This document shows positions 28,797-39,921 of a stretch of 60,249 bases of DNA, piece by piece (the stretch's first letter is position 1; each line of letters starts with the position of its first letter). Under the pieces are notes generated by a model, which saw only the letters and a program-made list of their open reading frames with translations, was not told the DNA's origin and made no database searches. Position numbers and translations under genes: made by a program. This DNA is from Paulinella micropora (taxonomy: Eukaryota > Cercozoa > Imbricatea > Euglyphida): the NCBI GenBank assembly GCA_009731375.1, contig BJOX01000249.1, forward strand, positions 494,962 to 555,210, read 5' to 3'.

Positions 28797-29095
28797 CCAT
28801 GAGCGATGGAAGGAAGGCGATGCGATAGCAACCATCGCATGGGTGAAAGATGCTTTCTATGTGATGAGACCAGCGGAACAACATGTCGCTGATGACACTC
28901 TCTCAGACTTATACTTGATGCTGGTCGTGGCGGTCCCACGACAGATGCGTGTCACACGGACACTCAAAATATCATCAGCCGCAAAAATAGTACAACCGAT
29001 ACTCCAGTTCTGGAGAAGTATGGACCCGGTTGAGGATCCAAAGGCAAGACATTATCTGCCAGTATATAAAGACGCAAAAAGTCTCGAGACATGGG
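28797..29095 (+). CDS. Coding-like fragment cut by gap
   Basis: A plus-strand frame of ~100 codons with normal amino-acid composition, from HERWKEGDAIATIAWVKDAF to VYKDAKSLETW. It contains hydrophobic helical stretches such as SDLYLMLVVAVPRQMRV. It has no start of its own (the upstream DNA is the polypyrimidine block) and is cut by the 976-N gap. Possibly an exon or a retroelement fragment; family not recognised. Confidence 0.35.
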
Positions 29096-30071
29096 NNNNN
29101 NNNNNNNNNNNNNNNNNNNNNNNNNNNNNNNNNNNNNNNNNNNNNNNNNNNNNNNNNNNNNNNNNNNNNNNNNNNNNNNNNNNNNNNNNNNNNNNNNNNN
29201 NNNNNNNNNNNNNNNNNNNNNNNNNNNNNNNNNNNNNNNNNNNNNNNNNNNNNNNNNNNNNNNNNNNNNNNNNNNNNNNNNNNNNNNNNNNNNNNNNNNN
29301 NNNNNNNNNNNNNNNNNNNNNNNNNNNNNNNNNNNNNNNNNNNNNNNNNNNNNNNNNNNNNNNNNNNNNNNNNNNNNNNNNNNNNNNNNNNNNNNNNNNN
29401 NNNNNNNNNNNNNNNNNNNNNNNNNNNNNNNNNNNNNNNNNNNNNNNNNNNNNNNNNNNNNNNNNNNNNNNNNNNNNNNNNNNNNNNNNNNNNNNNNNNN
29501 NNNNNNNNNNNNNNNNNNNNNNNNNNNNNNNNNNNNNNNNNNNNNNNNNNNNNNNNNNNNNNNNNNNNNNNNNNNNNNNNNNNNNNNNNNNNNNNNNNNN
29601 NNNNNNNNNNNNNNNNNNNNNNNNNNNNNNNNNNNNNNNNNNNNNNNNNNNNNNNNNNNNNNNNNNNNNNNNNNNNNNNNNNNNNNNNNNNNNNNNNNNN
29701 NNNNNNNNNNNNNNNNNNNNNNNNNNNNNNNNNNNNNNNNNNNNNNNNNNNNNNNNNNNNNNNNNNNNNNNNNNNNNNNNNNNNNNNNNNNNNNNNNNNN
29801 NNNNNNNNNNNNNNNNNNNNNNNNNNNNNNNNNNNNNNNNNNNNNNNNNNNNNNNNNNNNNNNNNNNNNNNNNNNNNNNNNNNNNNNNNNNNNNNNNNNN
29901 NNNNNNNNNNNNNNNNNNNNNNNNNNNNNNNNNNNNNNNNNNNNNNNNNNNNNNNNNNNNNNNNNNNNNNNNNNNNNNNNNNNNNNNNNNNNNNNNNNNN
30001 NNNNNNNNNNNNNNNNNNNNNNNNNNNNNNNNNNNNNNNNNNNNNNNNNNNNNNNNNNNNNNNNNNNNNNN
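29096..30071. other. Assembly gap (976 N)
   Basis: No sequence. The left edge cuts a coding-like frame and the right edge lies in the (AAT)n tail of a SINE. Confidence 1.
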
Positions 30072-30357
30072 CATAATAATAACATAATAATAATAATAGT
30101 GCTTCTCTGTCAATGGCTGATGCATTTCTGCACATGCGCCTCCATCGTCTCACCCGTGAGGGGAGTACGAAGAATTGACGATAAGCTCTAATGACACCCC
30201 CGCAAGGGCAGTTCCAACACTTCCAGACGGGCCGGTATGTTCAATGAAAATACTGGTCCAGATAGACCGGTATGTTCAATGAAAATACTGGTGGCACCGA
30301 CGGGAATCGAACTGGCGACAGGGCCCAGATGGTATAACTTGACCACTGGGCTATCAC
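30072..30357 (-). mobile_element. tRNA-derived SINE, minus copy
   Basis: Reverse copy of the SINE at 7801: the tail adjoins the gap at 30072, and the head with B box and A box ends near 30357, where GGTGTCC marks the tRNA 5' end. The AATAAT tract continues beyond the head at 30365-30410. Confidence 0.85.
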
Positions 30358-30370
30358 GGTGTCCATAATG

Positions 30371-30413
<43 letters not shown>

Positions 30414-30726
30414 GAAGAAGAAGGAGATCAAAGGGGGAATCGTACTACAGCACCACGTTGCTTGTATTTTTTTTATTAATAGTACGTTTGTTCTTGACAT
30501 ACTGCCGAAAAAAAAATTAAAAAAAAAAGAAATTGAGGGGAAGGAGTTCAAAATTTACAAGAAAGGCTAGAGAATCCGCTTTGACGTGCCGTATGAGGAT
30601 ATATTTATCGTCTTTTAGCGTCTATCCGTGGGTCGATGCGCTGTGTGGCATGACTCCATAGCGCATACTATTTGCAGAAAGAAATCAGAAGGTGTATGAC
30701 GAAAATGTTATTTCCGTTATAAAATC
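30358..30726. other. Intergenic DNA
   Basis: (AAT)n to 30410, then A-rich and unique DNA. No gene seen. Confidence 0.5.
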
Positions 30727-31045
30727 GGGAGGGGATACTGTAGGCATCACCCCCCGGATAGCCGGTAACAAGTACCCTTTTCCTGGTGACAGGTGCACCA
30801 GCTTGTTTTTCAGTATTATTTGTCCGGATTGGACCTGATGCCATTTTATTCCTGGTCTGTGGCCATTTTCCTTTTTGGCTTCACTGAGCTAATACAACGA
30901 GACATCATTCTCATCTTTTGAGGACTGTGTTTGGTTGTATTACCGACTTTTTACGAGCTATCGTTGGGGTCATTACATCATTCTTGAGGACTGTGGTTGT
31001 ACTAAGTTACCGACTTTTTCTTGAGCTATCGTTGGGGGCATTACA
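30727..31045 (+). mobile_element. LTR-like repeat (plus orientation) with polypurine tract
   Basis: The repeat runs from TGTAGGCATCACC (30739) to GGGGGCATTACA (31045), 307 bp, with TG...CA ends. Immediately upstream is GGGAGGGGA (30727-30735), a plausible polypurine tract, which would make this a 3' LTR. The inner part carries a tandem duplication of ~60 bp (GAGGACTG...CGAGCTATCGTTGGGG). An inverted relative lies at 39922-40332. Confidence 0.65.
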
Positions 31046-32978
31046 GTAGCTATCGTACTTCAGATTATTATATTAATAGTGAATAGTAGTCTAACAGGTT
31101 ATCGAGCCTTGATTAGCGAACTCTGCGTTCAAGTAACAGCTTTAATCATTCACACTTAGTCTGGAAGGAGAGGCTTCACCAGAAAAGTTGTCACTGTGTC
31201 ACAGCCTGAGACTAGTAGGCGCAGATACTACTACGTGACGTGACTAGGTAAATATGCGACTTGTGACCTTTTCTTATACCCCTCGTTAGTCACAGCTACT
31301 TCAATTTCACTCACCGTTACTTAGATAGTTGATTTGTCACGAGGCCGGACAGTCAATAATGCCAATGTTAACTGAAAGGATTTAATACAGCACTTACCAG
31401 TCATAATTATAATTACGTAACTTAGTCAGAGTCAGTACGCATCAGACCAGCATCTAGGTTAGTCAGTTTTGTGACGTGGCTGTCTTTGTCGCCGCGGATC
31501 ATTTCTTCTTTTTGTACGAGTTATTAAAGTGCGTTTCCATATTGCGTGAAGACTCTTGCTAGGTAGCCCTGGTTGATCCTGAAAGGGATCGGTAAAGGTT
31601 CCATAATGGGGAGCTTCCCAAAGGCAGAATTTTACGCTATTTAATCAAAGTCTTTTTGCGGTTTAGCTTTTCACGGGCCAAAGTCCGTACAACAGGGTAT
31701 GAGATACACAGTGATGTATAGATGAGCTATGTCTAGTCAAGATATAGTTATACCCGTTTCTACATATACTTTGGGCCGGTTGAAAACGATAATATTAAGA
31801 CTCAAGTAACCCGGCGGTAACCTTTTCAAGTTACTACGCCGTCCACTGGATAATAGTGATTATCGTCGCCTTAGGCGGCGGACAATGATAGGAAATTGCT
31901 CTCTGTTTCCTTTTTGTTGCTTGGCTCTGATAGTCTCTTACATTTTCCCACCATACTGGTTTCCTCTCTTTTTGTAGAGGAGGAAGATTAGGTTATTCAG
32001 TCTCAGCCTCGGAGTGCTTGGACTCATGATTGAGTGGATATAGACCCCGGCTTACAATAAATAGTATCTTTCTGATCTTAACCGACAAAAGTGGGGTCCC
32101 AGTCTTATTTTTTCTATATTCCACTTAGATCAAGCAGGTTGAGAAAAGACACTCCCCTAGTGAGAGAAAGAAGAAGGAAGGGTGGTGGAGGAGCGTAGGA
32201 AAGGAGCTGAGGGAGGTGTGAGGAGTGTGTATAGGCAGATAGGGGTTTAGCTAATATGAGTCTGGAAACCCGGTATCAATGATAGGATTTCTGGGTGCGT
32301 GACACCTATTATAGATATAAAGGTGTATTCCCACAGCTCCCATTATTTCCCATGATCGTACTTAGGCGTTTCCAGCCTCATTTTGACTAGGTCAGAGTTA
32401 TAAGATGTCATGTTAGCGTTTCAAAGGACGGAAGGTAGGAGATAACCTCGACTACCAGATATGCTCTCATTATTTCTAGTGAAGCTACATTAATAGTAAG
32501 TGTTTATTTGTAACGAACAGTTCGATTAACATTAGGTGGCAGCCTTCCGCACGTTCCACCCAGGTGTTTGTTGGCAGCCTTGTTCGCACGTTCCAACAGT
32601 TCACCTGATTTGGTGACGTCAGCAGTTCGTTTATTCTGTGGTAGCCTTCCACACACCACGAAAAACGCTGAAAAATGAATATGTGAATAAAGTTTATCAG
32701 GCTTTATTATCACGCTTCAAGGCTTCATAACCTGTTAGACTACCTTAATAAACCGGATTCAAAGCTAAGCAGTTAATGCTATCGTCTGCAGTATAAACTT
32801 TATTAGAAGAACGCGCCAAGACAAAGGGCGGGAACGTATTAGGCCGGACACACGTAATGGCTCTAACGACACGCATTACATATGCCGGCTCGTACTATCT
32901 AACCTAAATAGTATATTGTATTAATAGGTCTAACAAAAGTTCAGAATCAAACCTAGACTCAAGTCGATTTCGGCGATC
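31046..32978. other. Non-coding region, nothing assigned
   Basis: Mixed-composition DNA without long ORFs. Three imperfect ~45-bp repeats built on GGCAGCCTT and GCACGTTCC lie at 32535-32660. 31568-31581 matches the start of 18S rRNA by 14 bases only and does not continue. Confidence 0.45.
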
Positions 32979-33144
32979 ATGGCCTACGTTCGTCTTGCTT
33001 ACCCCTATGTTCAAGCCGACCTTCTCGACAATTTCCAGTTCAATCAAGAGCTCGCCCCTGCGCAGAGGGCCAACCTCGGAGGTTTGCTGGTTTTGTTTGA
33101 GTGGTTCATGCCAGTGGTCAGCCAGCCATGTTTGTGAGGTTTGA

Positions 33145-36100
33145 AAATATGTCATATTTTTCTTCTTTGTGTTTCAGGCCCAAAATCTTGGCTGCGTGAT
33201 CAGGGAGAACATGCCTGATCAGATTTTTGCTTACTTGCATCGCGCCCTCCATGTCCTTCTCCACTTCAGAGCTAACGAGTACTCTCACGTTTTGTGCCAC
33301 GAGTACTCTCACGTTTTGTGCCTGCACCTTCTCACCCTCAACTACTGGAGGCGTCACCAGCATCCGGCGTGGAGTGCTTTTTGCCACGACCCTCGGATCT
33401 TTTCTGAAGAGCGTTGCGAAGCAAACCTGAGCACCGTAGCCAGGCACTCTCTCACAAACGGGCCTCATGCGATCCGACGTCAAGCACGTCGAGCAGACCC
33501 TGTTGCTGGTAACTCACAGTCGAGGCAATGTTGCGCCTCCTTCTGAGTCCCAAGGCCAAAAGATCGACCCTCGCGGTGAGGAAGTCAAGATTACTTAAAA
33601 CTTCCTGTCGGATCTGATCGAGGACATTGTTCATGACCGTGCGAGAATGTACCGAGCCGGGGCAGCCCTTGATTAGGATTCGAAAGAAGACATTAAACAA
33701 AGACTTTTTGCATTCGATCTAAAGGTCGAGGTCATGAATGATGTGTTGCCGAAGTTTGCCCAAAACGTAGATCGGTGTCGTCGACTCACTGTTTCGGACT
33801 GGCTGGTGACTGTTCGTGCCGCCATTGAACACGGAATCGTTGACGATCCAGACGAAAGCGTGAATTTGGCCCGTGCGGAGTCAGGTGTAATTAGTCTCAG
33901 CAGTGCATCGTCCTCCATATCATCTGGGGATGGACCGCAGGATGGCAAGGCACATCCATTCCAGAACCACATTTTGCCTCGCCCTTGCCGAAGACGCCGC
34001 CGAGGTGAGGCACCTGCTTCTGACGGCGAGGACACTGACGGCATGGCGCAGAGTGAAGCTGAAGACACTTCCGACAGTTCTGACAGTGATGTGTCCCAAT
34101 TTTCAGAATCAGCATCTACTGTCGCCTCCGCGTCAGTGCAGCAGTCTTTGATGCCTCCTGAGCACAGAGCTGCACGTGGCGCCCGGGCGTCCACATGGCA
34201 GCTTCGGTTCTCTGAGGACATTGCTTCTTCTTCCTCCCAGCAGAACACAATGTAGTGCACGTTGTTTTTAGTTTACATTGACAGCTTTGATGATGGTTGT
34301 TCCGGTCTTCGGTTCAGATTTATGGCTTTTGTGCATTCTGTAGCTTCATTCATTGTTGCCAATCGGTAGTCGCTACGAGTTTTTGTAACCATTAAACTTC
34401 AAAAATACGACATATTTTTGTTTCATGGAAATTCATGCTTCGGATTTTTGAGTTTGTCTCATGGGAAGGGTTCGCTTTCCACTGGCGCTGCACCTTACAG
34501 GTTGGCTTTTACAACTTGACTGGTTTGAAGCTACCATTCTTCAATCTTGACTCACGAGTTCCTGCACAAACAATCCTGTCATTCTTTTCGTCCCTTCATT
34601 TCTTCTTTCCAGTCGCTGTTTGGAGTCAGATTTTTTTTCCAGCACGAGTTGAAACTGGTAAAATATGACATATTTTAGTGTTGTGGACATGGGCCTGTTT
34701 TTATTAATTACAAAATCAATATTTTATCCTCCGGGGGGGGCAAATGAAGCAGTACGTTGGCTTGGACCTGCCAACGTAAGGCAATTCAGGGGAAAAAAAT
34801 ATCTGTAATGTATTAAAATTTTCTGTTTTAACCGGGGTAAACGTGAAGAAAACCTCATGAAAGCAGTTTCAGCCATCGAAAAACAGTGCAGCCTTGCAAT
34901 TTTGGCTCGAGCAGGTGATTATTTCTATGACATATTTTCCGGAACGGATGTCTTCAAACACACTACAAGTACCGGTGGAAACGAGGAGGAAAGTCTTGAA
35001 CCGGTCCGGAGGCACGAAAAAGTTCAGGCAAAATTCAAACAATGAAACAAAAGGATAAATTTAATGAAAAAAGTACTTTCGAAAAATATGACATATTTCG
35101 AAAACAGTGCAAGAATCCAAATGCATTACTGGGTAGCAGCGGGAAGAGCGGGGGCCGCTTGGTTTACAACTACATGCCATTCGTCGTGGCACTCTTCCAA
35201 GCAGAAGGAACCCTCCGCGAACAAGCCGTCATCCTGTTTAACGTAGTCATCCTAGTTAGTGAACACTAAAAATCAAAACGCAAGGTCAGTGTAATTCCAT
35301 CATTGAATGAGCTAATGGCACACGACCCTTTGTGAGAAGGCAGTTTCAATTCTGACACGTCGTGCACTGTTCTCATTTCATGCATCACTGAACGATGCAC
35401 CCTTTGCAGGGACTGACGTTGTCTTCATTTTTCTTCTTCCTACAAAACGTTACTTTTCTAGGGTCGCTTCCAGCTTCCATTCTTCTTTAGATTCATCTTT
35501 CTGTTTTTTTAAAACATCTTTCTGCTTTTGAGATGAACAAAATTAAATGATGTGTCTTTAAATCTAAGAAGCAATGTTTTCTTCATAAACTACAAGACAC
35601 AGACGAAGCATGTGATGGAAAAAAGAATTCGAATGTAAGATTCGAATTCCCAGACTCAAATTTCTGTGTCAGTTGCATGAAATGAAAATATGTCATATTT
35701 TTCTTGTCTGCAAGACTCAACCGAACATTGATGCTGTTTAAAAAAAAGAAGAAATATGCCATATTTGATTTGTTTTTTTTAGTTTGCTTGTCTTCTTCAT
35801 GATAATTTTCACGATCAAGCATTCATGACCATTCAGCTGCAACAATTAACATGAAAAATTAAAAACATAGTAACGTTTTTACAATTGAAATTACATATCA
35901 CATGCTAACATTTCAGACTCAACCACAGATGACTTGAAAAAACCAAGAGAAAGACATATTTAAACTGAATCACACACCAAAAAATCAAACAAAATGTAAT
36001 TCATGACAAGATCATGCATCTCTAGGTCAACATTTTCTTCATTTTTAATGTTTTTAAACTAGTCAAACTCATCATGGACCTTCAAATTTCATTTTCAGAC

Positions 36101-37399
36101 ATTAACTTAAGTTCTTGATCTAACTAAAAGCTGAGAAGCCTTGGAAAAAAAATTTAGTTCATTAGTTTTACAACGTCCCAAAACAGATTTGGGACGTTCT
36201 CACAAACAAAGAACCAATCCAAAAGCGCTCACATGACCAGATTTGTTCAATTATGATTCAAAAAAATAATCAGCATGCTGGAAAATTTACTTGTTTTTTA
36301 AGGTTTAGTAGGATTAAAACGGTGCCAGCATATTTTTTTTTGCAATCAAAAATGGAAAATTTACCTAGTTTGTTCAGTCATACAAAAAAGTTAGCTTAAA
36401 CTACAGTGACTTTTTGCGCTTTGATTAAACTGATTGTCGACTCAAAAGCAATCATGTCATGGAATATGACATATTTTAATTTTCTGAAAAATCATTTGAA
36501 CTTGATTTTACAGATTTTTTCAGGTGACGTTGTTAAAACTGAGTCATTCTCACAATATGACATATTTTTGTTTTTCACAAACTTCAGATTCAGTTTTTTT
36601 CACTTGTTTTTTTTTCGAAATTTCAATTTTCTAATCGATAGTACCTGTCTGTTGAGAACACACATACTTGAGGGTGCAAAAATCAATTTGATGCCTTGAA
36701 AACATTTTAGTGAGAAACAAAAATCTACATTTGAACAGAATTACAACACGATGTGAGATTCATTACCTAATTTTCACACAATGTAGAACAAAAATTCCTT
36801 GAAGCTTTAGAGCAACAGCTTCGTGATGAAGCTTCTGGTTCAAATTTGTGTGTCAAGTGATTCCTAGTTGATGCATCCTAAATGAATTAATGTGCAAGCA
36901 GAAAAAATTGTAACAAAGTTTGCCAAACATTCAGACGTTGGTGTGACAACGTTTCACAAAATTCGTCGCAGGCTGCTGTGTCTCAATCATGTTAATTTTT
37001 TCATTTGTTTAACACATTTGTTTTTCTGTTTGATCAACATCTCTCCTACTAGTAACATTTTCTCGCAAGTTGATGTGATCAGATGCTTCCCTGATTTCAC
37101 TAGCACCTTTGTTGAATTGTAATACATTTTATGACATATTTTTTAGTGTTGTGTCATTTGCAAGGAACCAACCTGTAGTAAGTTGTGTTGATTACCTACA
37201 AAGAAATTAAGTTTTACAAACACAGTCTAACCAAACATGATCAAACGACACTTAAGAAAAATATGTCATATTTGCCACGTGGTTTTGGTCTTGGACCTGC
37301 CAACGTACGGCTTCATTTACCCCCTTTGGAAGGTGAAATATCAATTATGCAATGCTGAGAAATGACCCAATCATTCTTTGTTAAAAATATGTCATATTT
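33145..37399. promoter_or_regulatory. Twelve copies of palindrome AAATATG(A/T)CATATTT
   Basis: Perfect 15-mers lie at 33145, 34661, 35084, 35686, 37259 and 37385. Variants with a C centre or one to a few arm changes lie at 34404, 34923, 35752, 36462, 36553 and 37127. The centre base gives orientation: A at seven sites, T at four, C at one. They lie in AT-rich, mostly non-coding DNA upstream of the two minus-strand ORFs and around the frame at 33440. A binding site for a dimeric protein is the simplest reading. None were seen elsewhere in the window. Confidence 0.65.
33440..34255 (+). pseudogene. Long reading frame with two in-frame stops, Ser/Asp-rich C-terminus
   Basis: One plus-strand frame stays protein-like for ~270 codons. 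It goes from GLMRSDVKHVEQTLLLVTHS through LIEDIVHDRARMYRAGAAL to MNDVLPKFAQNVDRCRRLTV (33734 onward) and ends in an acidic Ser-rich tail (SDSSDSDVSQFSESAS) at 34255. It is crossed only by TAA at 33596 and TAG at 33674. GC content is higher than in flanking DNA. It may be a decayed gene, or exons separated by very short introns (TTGATTAG just before the third block resembles an acceptor). A short upstream ORF (32979-33137, MAYVRLAYPYVQADLL) may be related. No family recognised. Confidence 0.4.
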
Positions 37400-37486
37400 T
37401 CAGACCTAGTGAAAGATCACCACCACAATCGCCACTGTCTCAAAGATTTCAAATCCTATGAGAGTACCAGTGCAGAGATGCTGGTA
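34256..37486. other. AT-rich non-coding region with short inverted terminal-like repeats
   Basis: No credible ORF over ~3.2 kb. Two short inverted repeats face each other: 34736-34760 (G-run, CAAATGAAGC, AGTACGTTGG) and 37300-37324 (CCAACGTACGG, CTTCATTTAC, C-run). The left one is followed by a perfect hairpin TACGTTGGC / GCCAACGTA (34753-34778, loop TTGGACCT). This could delimit a 2.6-kb non-autonomous DNA element. The palindromic 15-mers lie in and around it. Confidence 0.45.
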
Positions 37487-38338
37487 TCAATGAAATTGAA
37501 AATATGAAATGAGTGTGGCCACCGCCAGTTCACACTGAGCGTCTAGGCCTGTTGCATTGTTTCTCTTAAACTCCTCCTTCTTTCTCAAAAACTTGTACTG
37601 TGTCAGATCAAATCCCTCCGAGACTAGAGATTGGTCAAAAACAGTAACAAGGGCCTCGTATTCCTGCGTTTCGTCGCAAGGAAAAGCCTTCATGCAGGCA
37701 TTGATCTCTTTGAGCTTGCTCAAAAGCGAAGCATCAGAGTCTTTGTCTGAGCTCGTCTTGGCATATAGCATGAGACTTGCCACTCCTCCTTTCTTCCCCT
37801 TGAAGGCATTTATGATGTTCTGTCTGTCCTTCTTCTCCGTGTTTGTGACCACCACCGTAGTTGAGCCCGAGGGTGCAGGGGCTGGTGGGGCAGGAGCTGG
37901 TGGGGTCAAATATGTCGGAGGGTGTGTCTTTGCACCACTCACTTTTGCTTTCATTCTTTCCAGTCTCATCGTCTTCTCGAACTCCTCATTCTCTTTCGCC
38001 TTCTTCTTCTCAGATATCACCAGCTTTTGAGCATGAGTGATAAAGGCCACCAATTCAGAAGCAGATCTGAGAAAATTATATTTCTCCACATATTGGTCAA
38101 CACCTGCTTTGTTGGCGACCGGTGGTGCGTTACTAAGTGATTTAAGGACAGAGTGATCCTTGGTAGGAATCCATCTCTTCCATGCCTCCTTGTGCAGTAA
38201 CGCACCCATCAACAGTCTGATCTTGGTCAGAACTCTGTCGGTCTTCTCTAACTCATCAATCACAGGATGAGTTTCTCCTGCTGCCTTAATGCTTTTTTCA
38301 ATCTCTGTCTTCCCCTCCTCCAAGGCCTTCATTTCCAT
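37487..38338 (-). CDS. Unknown protein 2 of an overlapping ORF pair
   Basis: 283 residues, intact. The N-terminal half is helical and charged (MEMKALEEGKTEIEKSIKAA, LRSASELVAFITHAQKLV). A Pro/Ala linker (TPPAPAPPAPAPSG) at residues ~145-158 is followed by a second helical domain (NIINAFKGKKGGVASLMLY, CELAVATLISYF). Its ATG lies inside the stop region of the upstream ORF (ATGGAAATGA), a 10-nt overlap typical of compact viruses or retroelements. It may be a structural protein of an LTR element whose 5' LTR is at 39922-40332, but no zinc knuckle, protease or RT motif is present. Confidence 0.55.
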   Translation of the reverse strand: MEMKALEEGKTEIEKSIKAAGETHPVIDELEKTDRVLTKIRLLMGALLHKEAWKRWIPTKDHSVLKSLSNAPPVANKAGVDQYVEKYNFLRSASELVAFITHAQKLVISEKKKAKENEEFEKTMRLERMKAKVSGAKTHPPTYLTPPAPAPPAPAPSGSTTVVVTNTEKKDRQNIINAFKGKKGGVASLMLYAKTSSDKDSDASLLSKLKEINACMKAFPCDETQEYEALVTVFDQSLVSEGFDLTQYKFLRKKEEFKRNNATGLDAQCELAVATLISYFQFH

Positions 38339-39126
38339 CGTAAAAAATCAAATATGCCACTTGAGTTTTTTGAACCCAGATTGGTCTTCATTTTTGTTAC
38401 ATCGACTGCCTCCTGACCAGTCGCGAGGAATCTGGCCGTTGCTCTTGGGTTTGTGTACTGGAGGTAACCCTCACATCGTGGGCCGTATGTACGTTCCCAA
38501 ATCAGGGTTTGAGTGTACACCCCAAAGATAGCATCGAGTAATTCAAGGTGGGTGTGTGTGTCCCCAAACTTGATATGCTGTATCTTCTTTCTCTCTTCTG
38601 GATCAGAGACCAGTTTGCCGAGGAGCTGTGCTGTGTTTGATAATAGGATATAGACATCCTTTTTAGCACGACTTTTCTCTCTTCTTTGATCCTGAGGGAT
38701 CCACACATAGGTATCCTTCTCTACCCCCATCTTGTTATCAAACTCTTCTTTAGTGAGGTCATAGTGGTCTTGCACCCACTGTTGTTCCTCCACTGTGATC
38801 TCCTCTCCATCACTATGAATCAAGTCGATCATTTTTCGTCCTCCTCCTCCCGTGTAGGCAGGTGGTAAGGGATTACCATATGCTCCTCCTCCTCCCGTCT
38901 CTTCTTGTTCAAATCCTCCTTCATCTTCGTCTCCTCCATATCTTCCTTCATCATCCCAGCCCTCTTCTACTCCTCCTCCTACTCCTTCATCTCCTCCTCC
39001 TCCTTCATTCAATCCTCCTCCTCCTCCTTCATTCAATCCTCTTCCTCCTCCTCCTCCTGCTTCTTCTTCTTCTCTTCTTTGATCTGCCTCCGAGAATTCA
39101 CTCACTTCGGCGGTCTCTGTCGACAT
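38329..39126 (-). CDS. Unknown protein 1 of an overlapping ORF pair, gag-like position
   Basis: 265 residues, intact. The first ~95 residues are Glu/Gly-rich low complexity (GLNEGGGGGLNEGGGGDEG) ending in a Pro/Tyr patch NPLPPAYTGGGG. From residue ~97 comes a folded domain: KMIDLIHSDGEEITVEEQQW, then DVYILLSNTAQLLGKLVSDP and YTQTLIWERTYGPRCEGYL. The ORF lies 796 bp downstream (minus strand) of an LTR-like repeat, the position of gag. The PPAY motif resembles a late-domain core but could be chance. No family recognised. Confidence 0.55.
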   Translation of the reverse strand: MSTETAEVSEFSEADQRREEEEAGGGGGRGLNEGGGGGLNEGGGGDEGVGGGVEEGWDDEGRYGGDEDEGGFEQEETGGGGAYGNPLPPAYTGGGGRKMIDLIHSDGEEITVEEQQWVQDHYDLTKEEFDNKMGVEKDTYVWIPQDQRREKSRAKKDVYILLSNTAQLLGKLVSDPEERKKIQHIKFGDTHTHLELLDAIFGVYTQTLIWERTYGPRCEGYLQYTNPRATARFLATGQEAVDVTKMKTNLGSKNSSGIFDFLRWK

Positions 39127-39921
39127 GATGTCGTAGTAGTGATCAACAGGAGGACAGTGTCAGCTCCTATGTTTGGTTTTTGTTCGTTTGTGTTCTGTTC
39201 CTCCTTCAGTCGATTGACTAGTGAAGAGAGAAACTAATAGAGAGGGTAGGATAAGATTCCCTGTCCTCTATGAAACACTGTTTGTATGTTTGTTTTTGTT
39301 TGAGAAAAATAGTCTTTGAGACTTTCTCCGATTTCTTGTTCTCCTTACTCAGATTACTTTCTCCTCCTTCTTTTCTATATTGTATCTAGTATGAGGCACT
39401 TGGACCTACACACAGATAGTAATAGAGAAGCTAGAAAAGCTCTCCTTGAGAAGTCGACAGTCGGTCGGATAGGTTCTCAGACCTACCGTTAGAAAACGAT
39501 CAGAGAGTTGCAAAAATACTCTGACGTATGTGTGAGATAATGCAGATAAATGCACAACTTGAAACTAGAAGGGTAGAGTGTTGTGCTCCTGTCCCTATGC
39601 TTGTTTGTGTTTTGTGTGTGTTCCTTCACTCTTCTGTCCACCTTCTTCTTCTTGGTCTCTGTGTGAGAACAGCAAGAACGACAGAGAGTTTGTATCTGAT
39701 GTCTCCTTGTGAGCACACAGATATGGATTGGGCTAGAAGGTACGAGACACCCGCTGCTTGAGACAAATCAAATTATTTGATTTGTGAAAGAGTTATGAGG
39801 GAGCTGTGTTGGAGTTTTTGTTTTCGTCTGACGTCCCCGTGTGAGACAGGTCAGTGAAAATTCACTCTGTTGCCTGTGTGGCAAAGCAGAAAGAAATCAC
39901 CCTAGTGATGTGGACTCCAAA
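39127..39921. other. Leader-like region between LTR-like repeat and ORF pair
   Basis: No gene. On the minus strand the bases next to the repeat read TTTGGAGTCCACATC, a possible primer-binding site, not matched to a specific tRNA. Confidence 0.35.

Noticed and set aside
27380-30087. Several very long ORFs, some crossing the 976-N gap
   Set aside because: They are polypyrimidine translations extended through N; only 28797-29095 has normal composition.
31568-31581. 14-base match to the 5' end of 18S rRNA (CCTGGTTGATCCTG)
   Set aside because: The match stops at once and neighbouring DNA does not follow small-subunit rRNA, so it is taken as chance.
33734-34260. Minus-strand ORF of 195 codons opposite the plus-strand frame
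   Set aside because: The plus frame extends further with consistent composition; the minus frame stops without recognisable features, though the choice is not certain.
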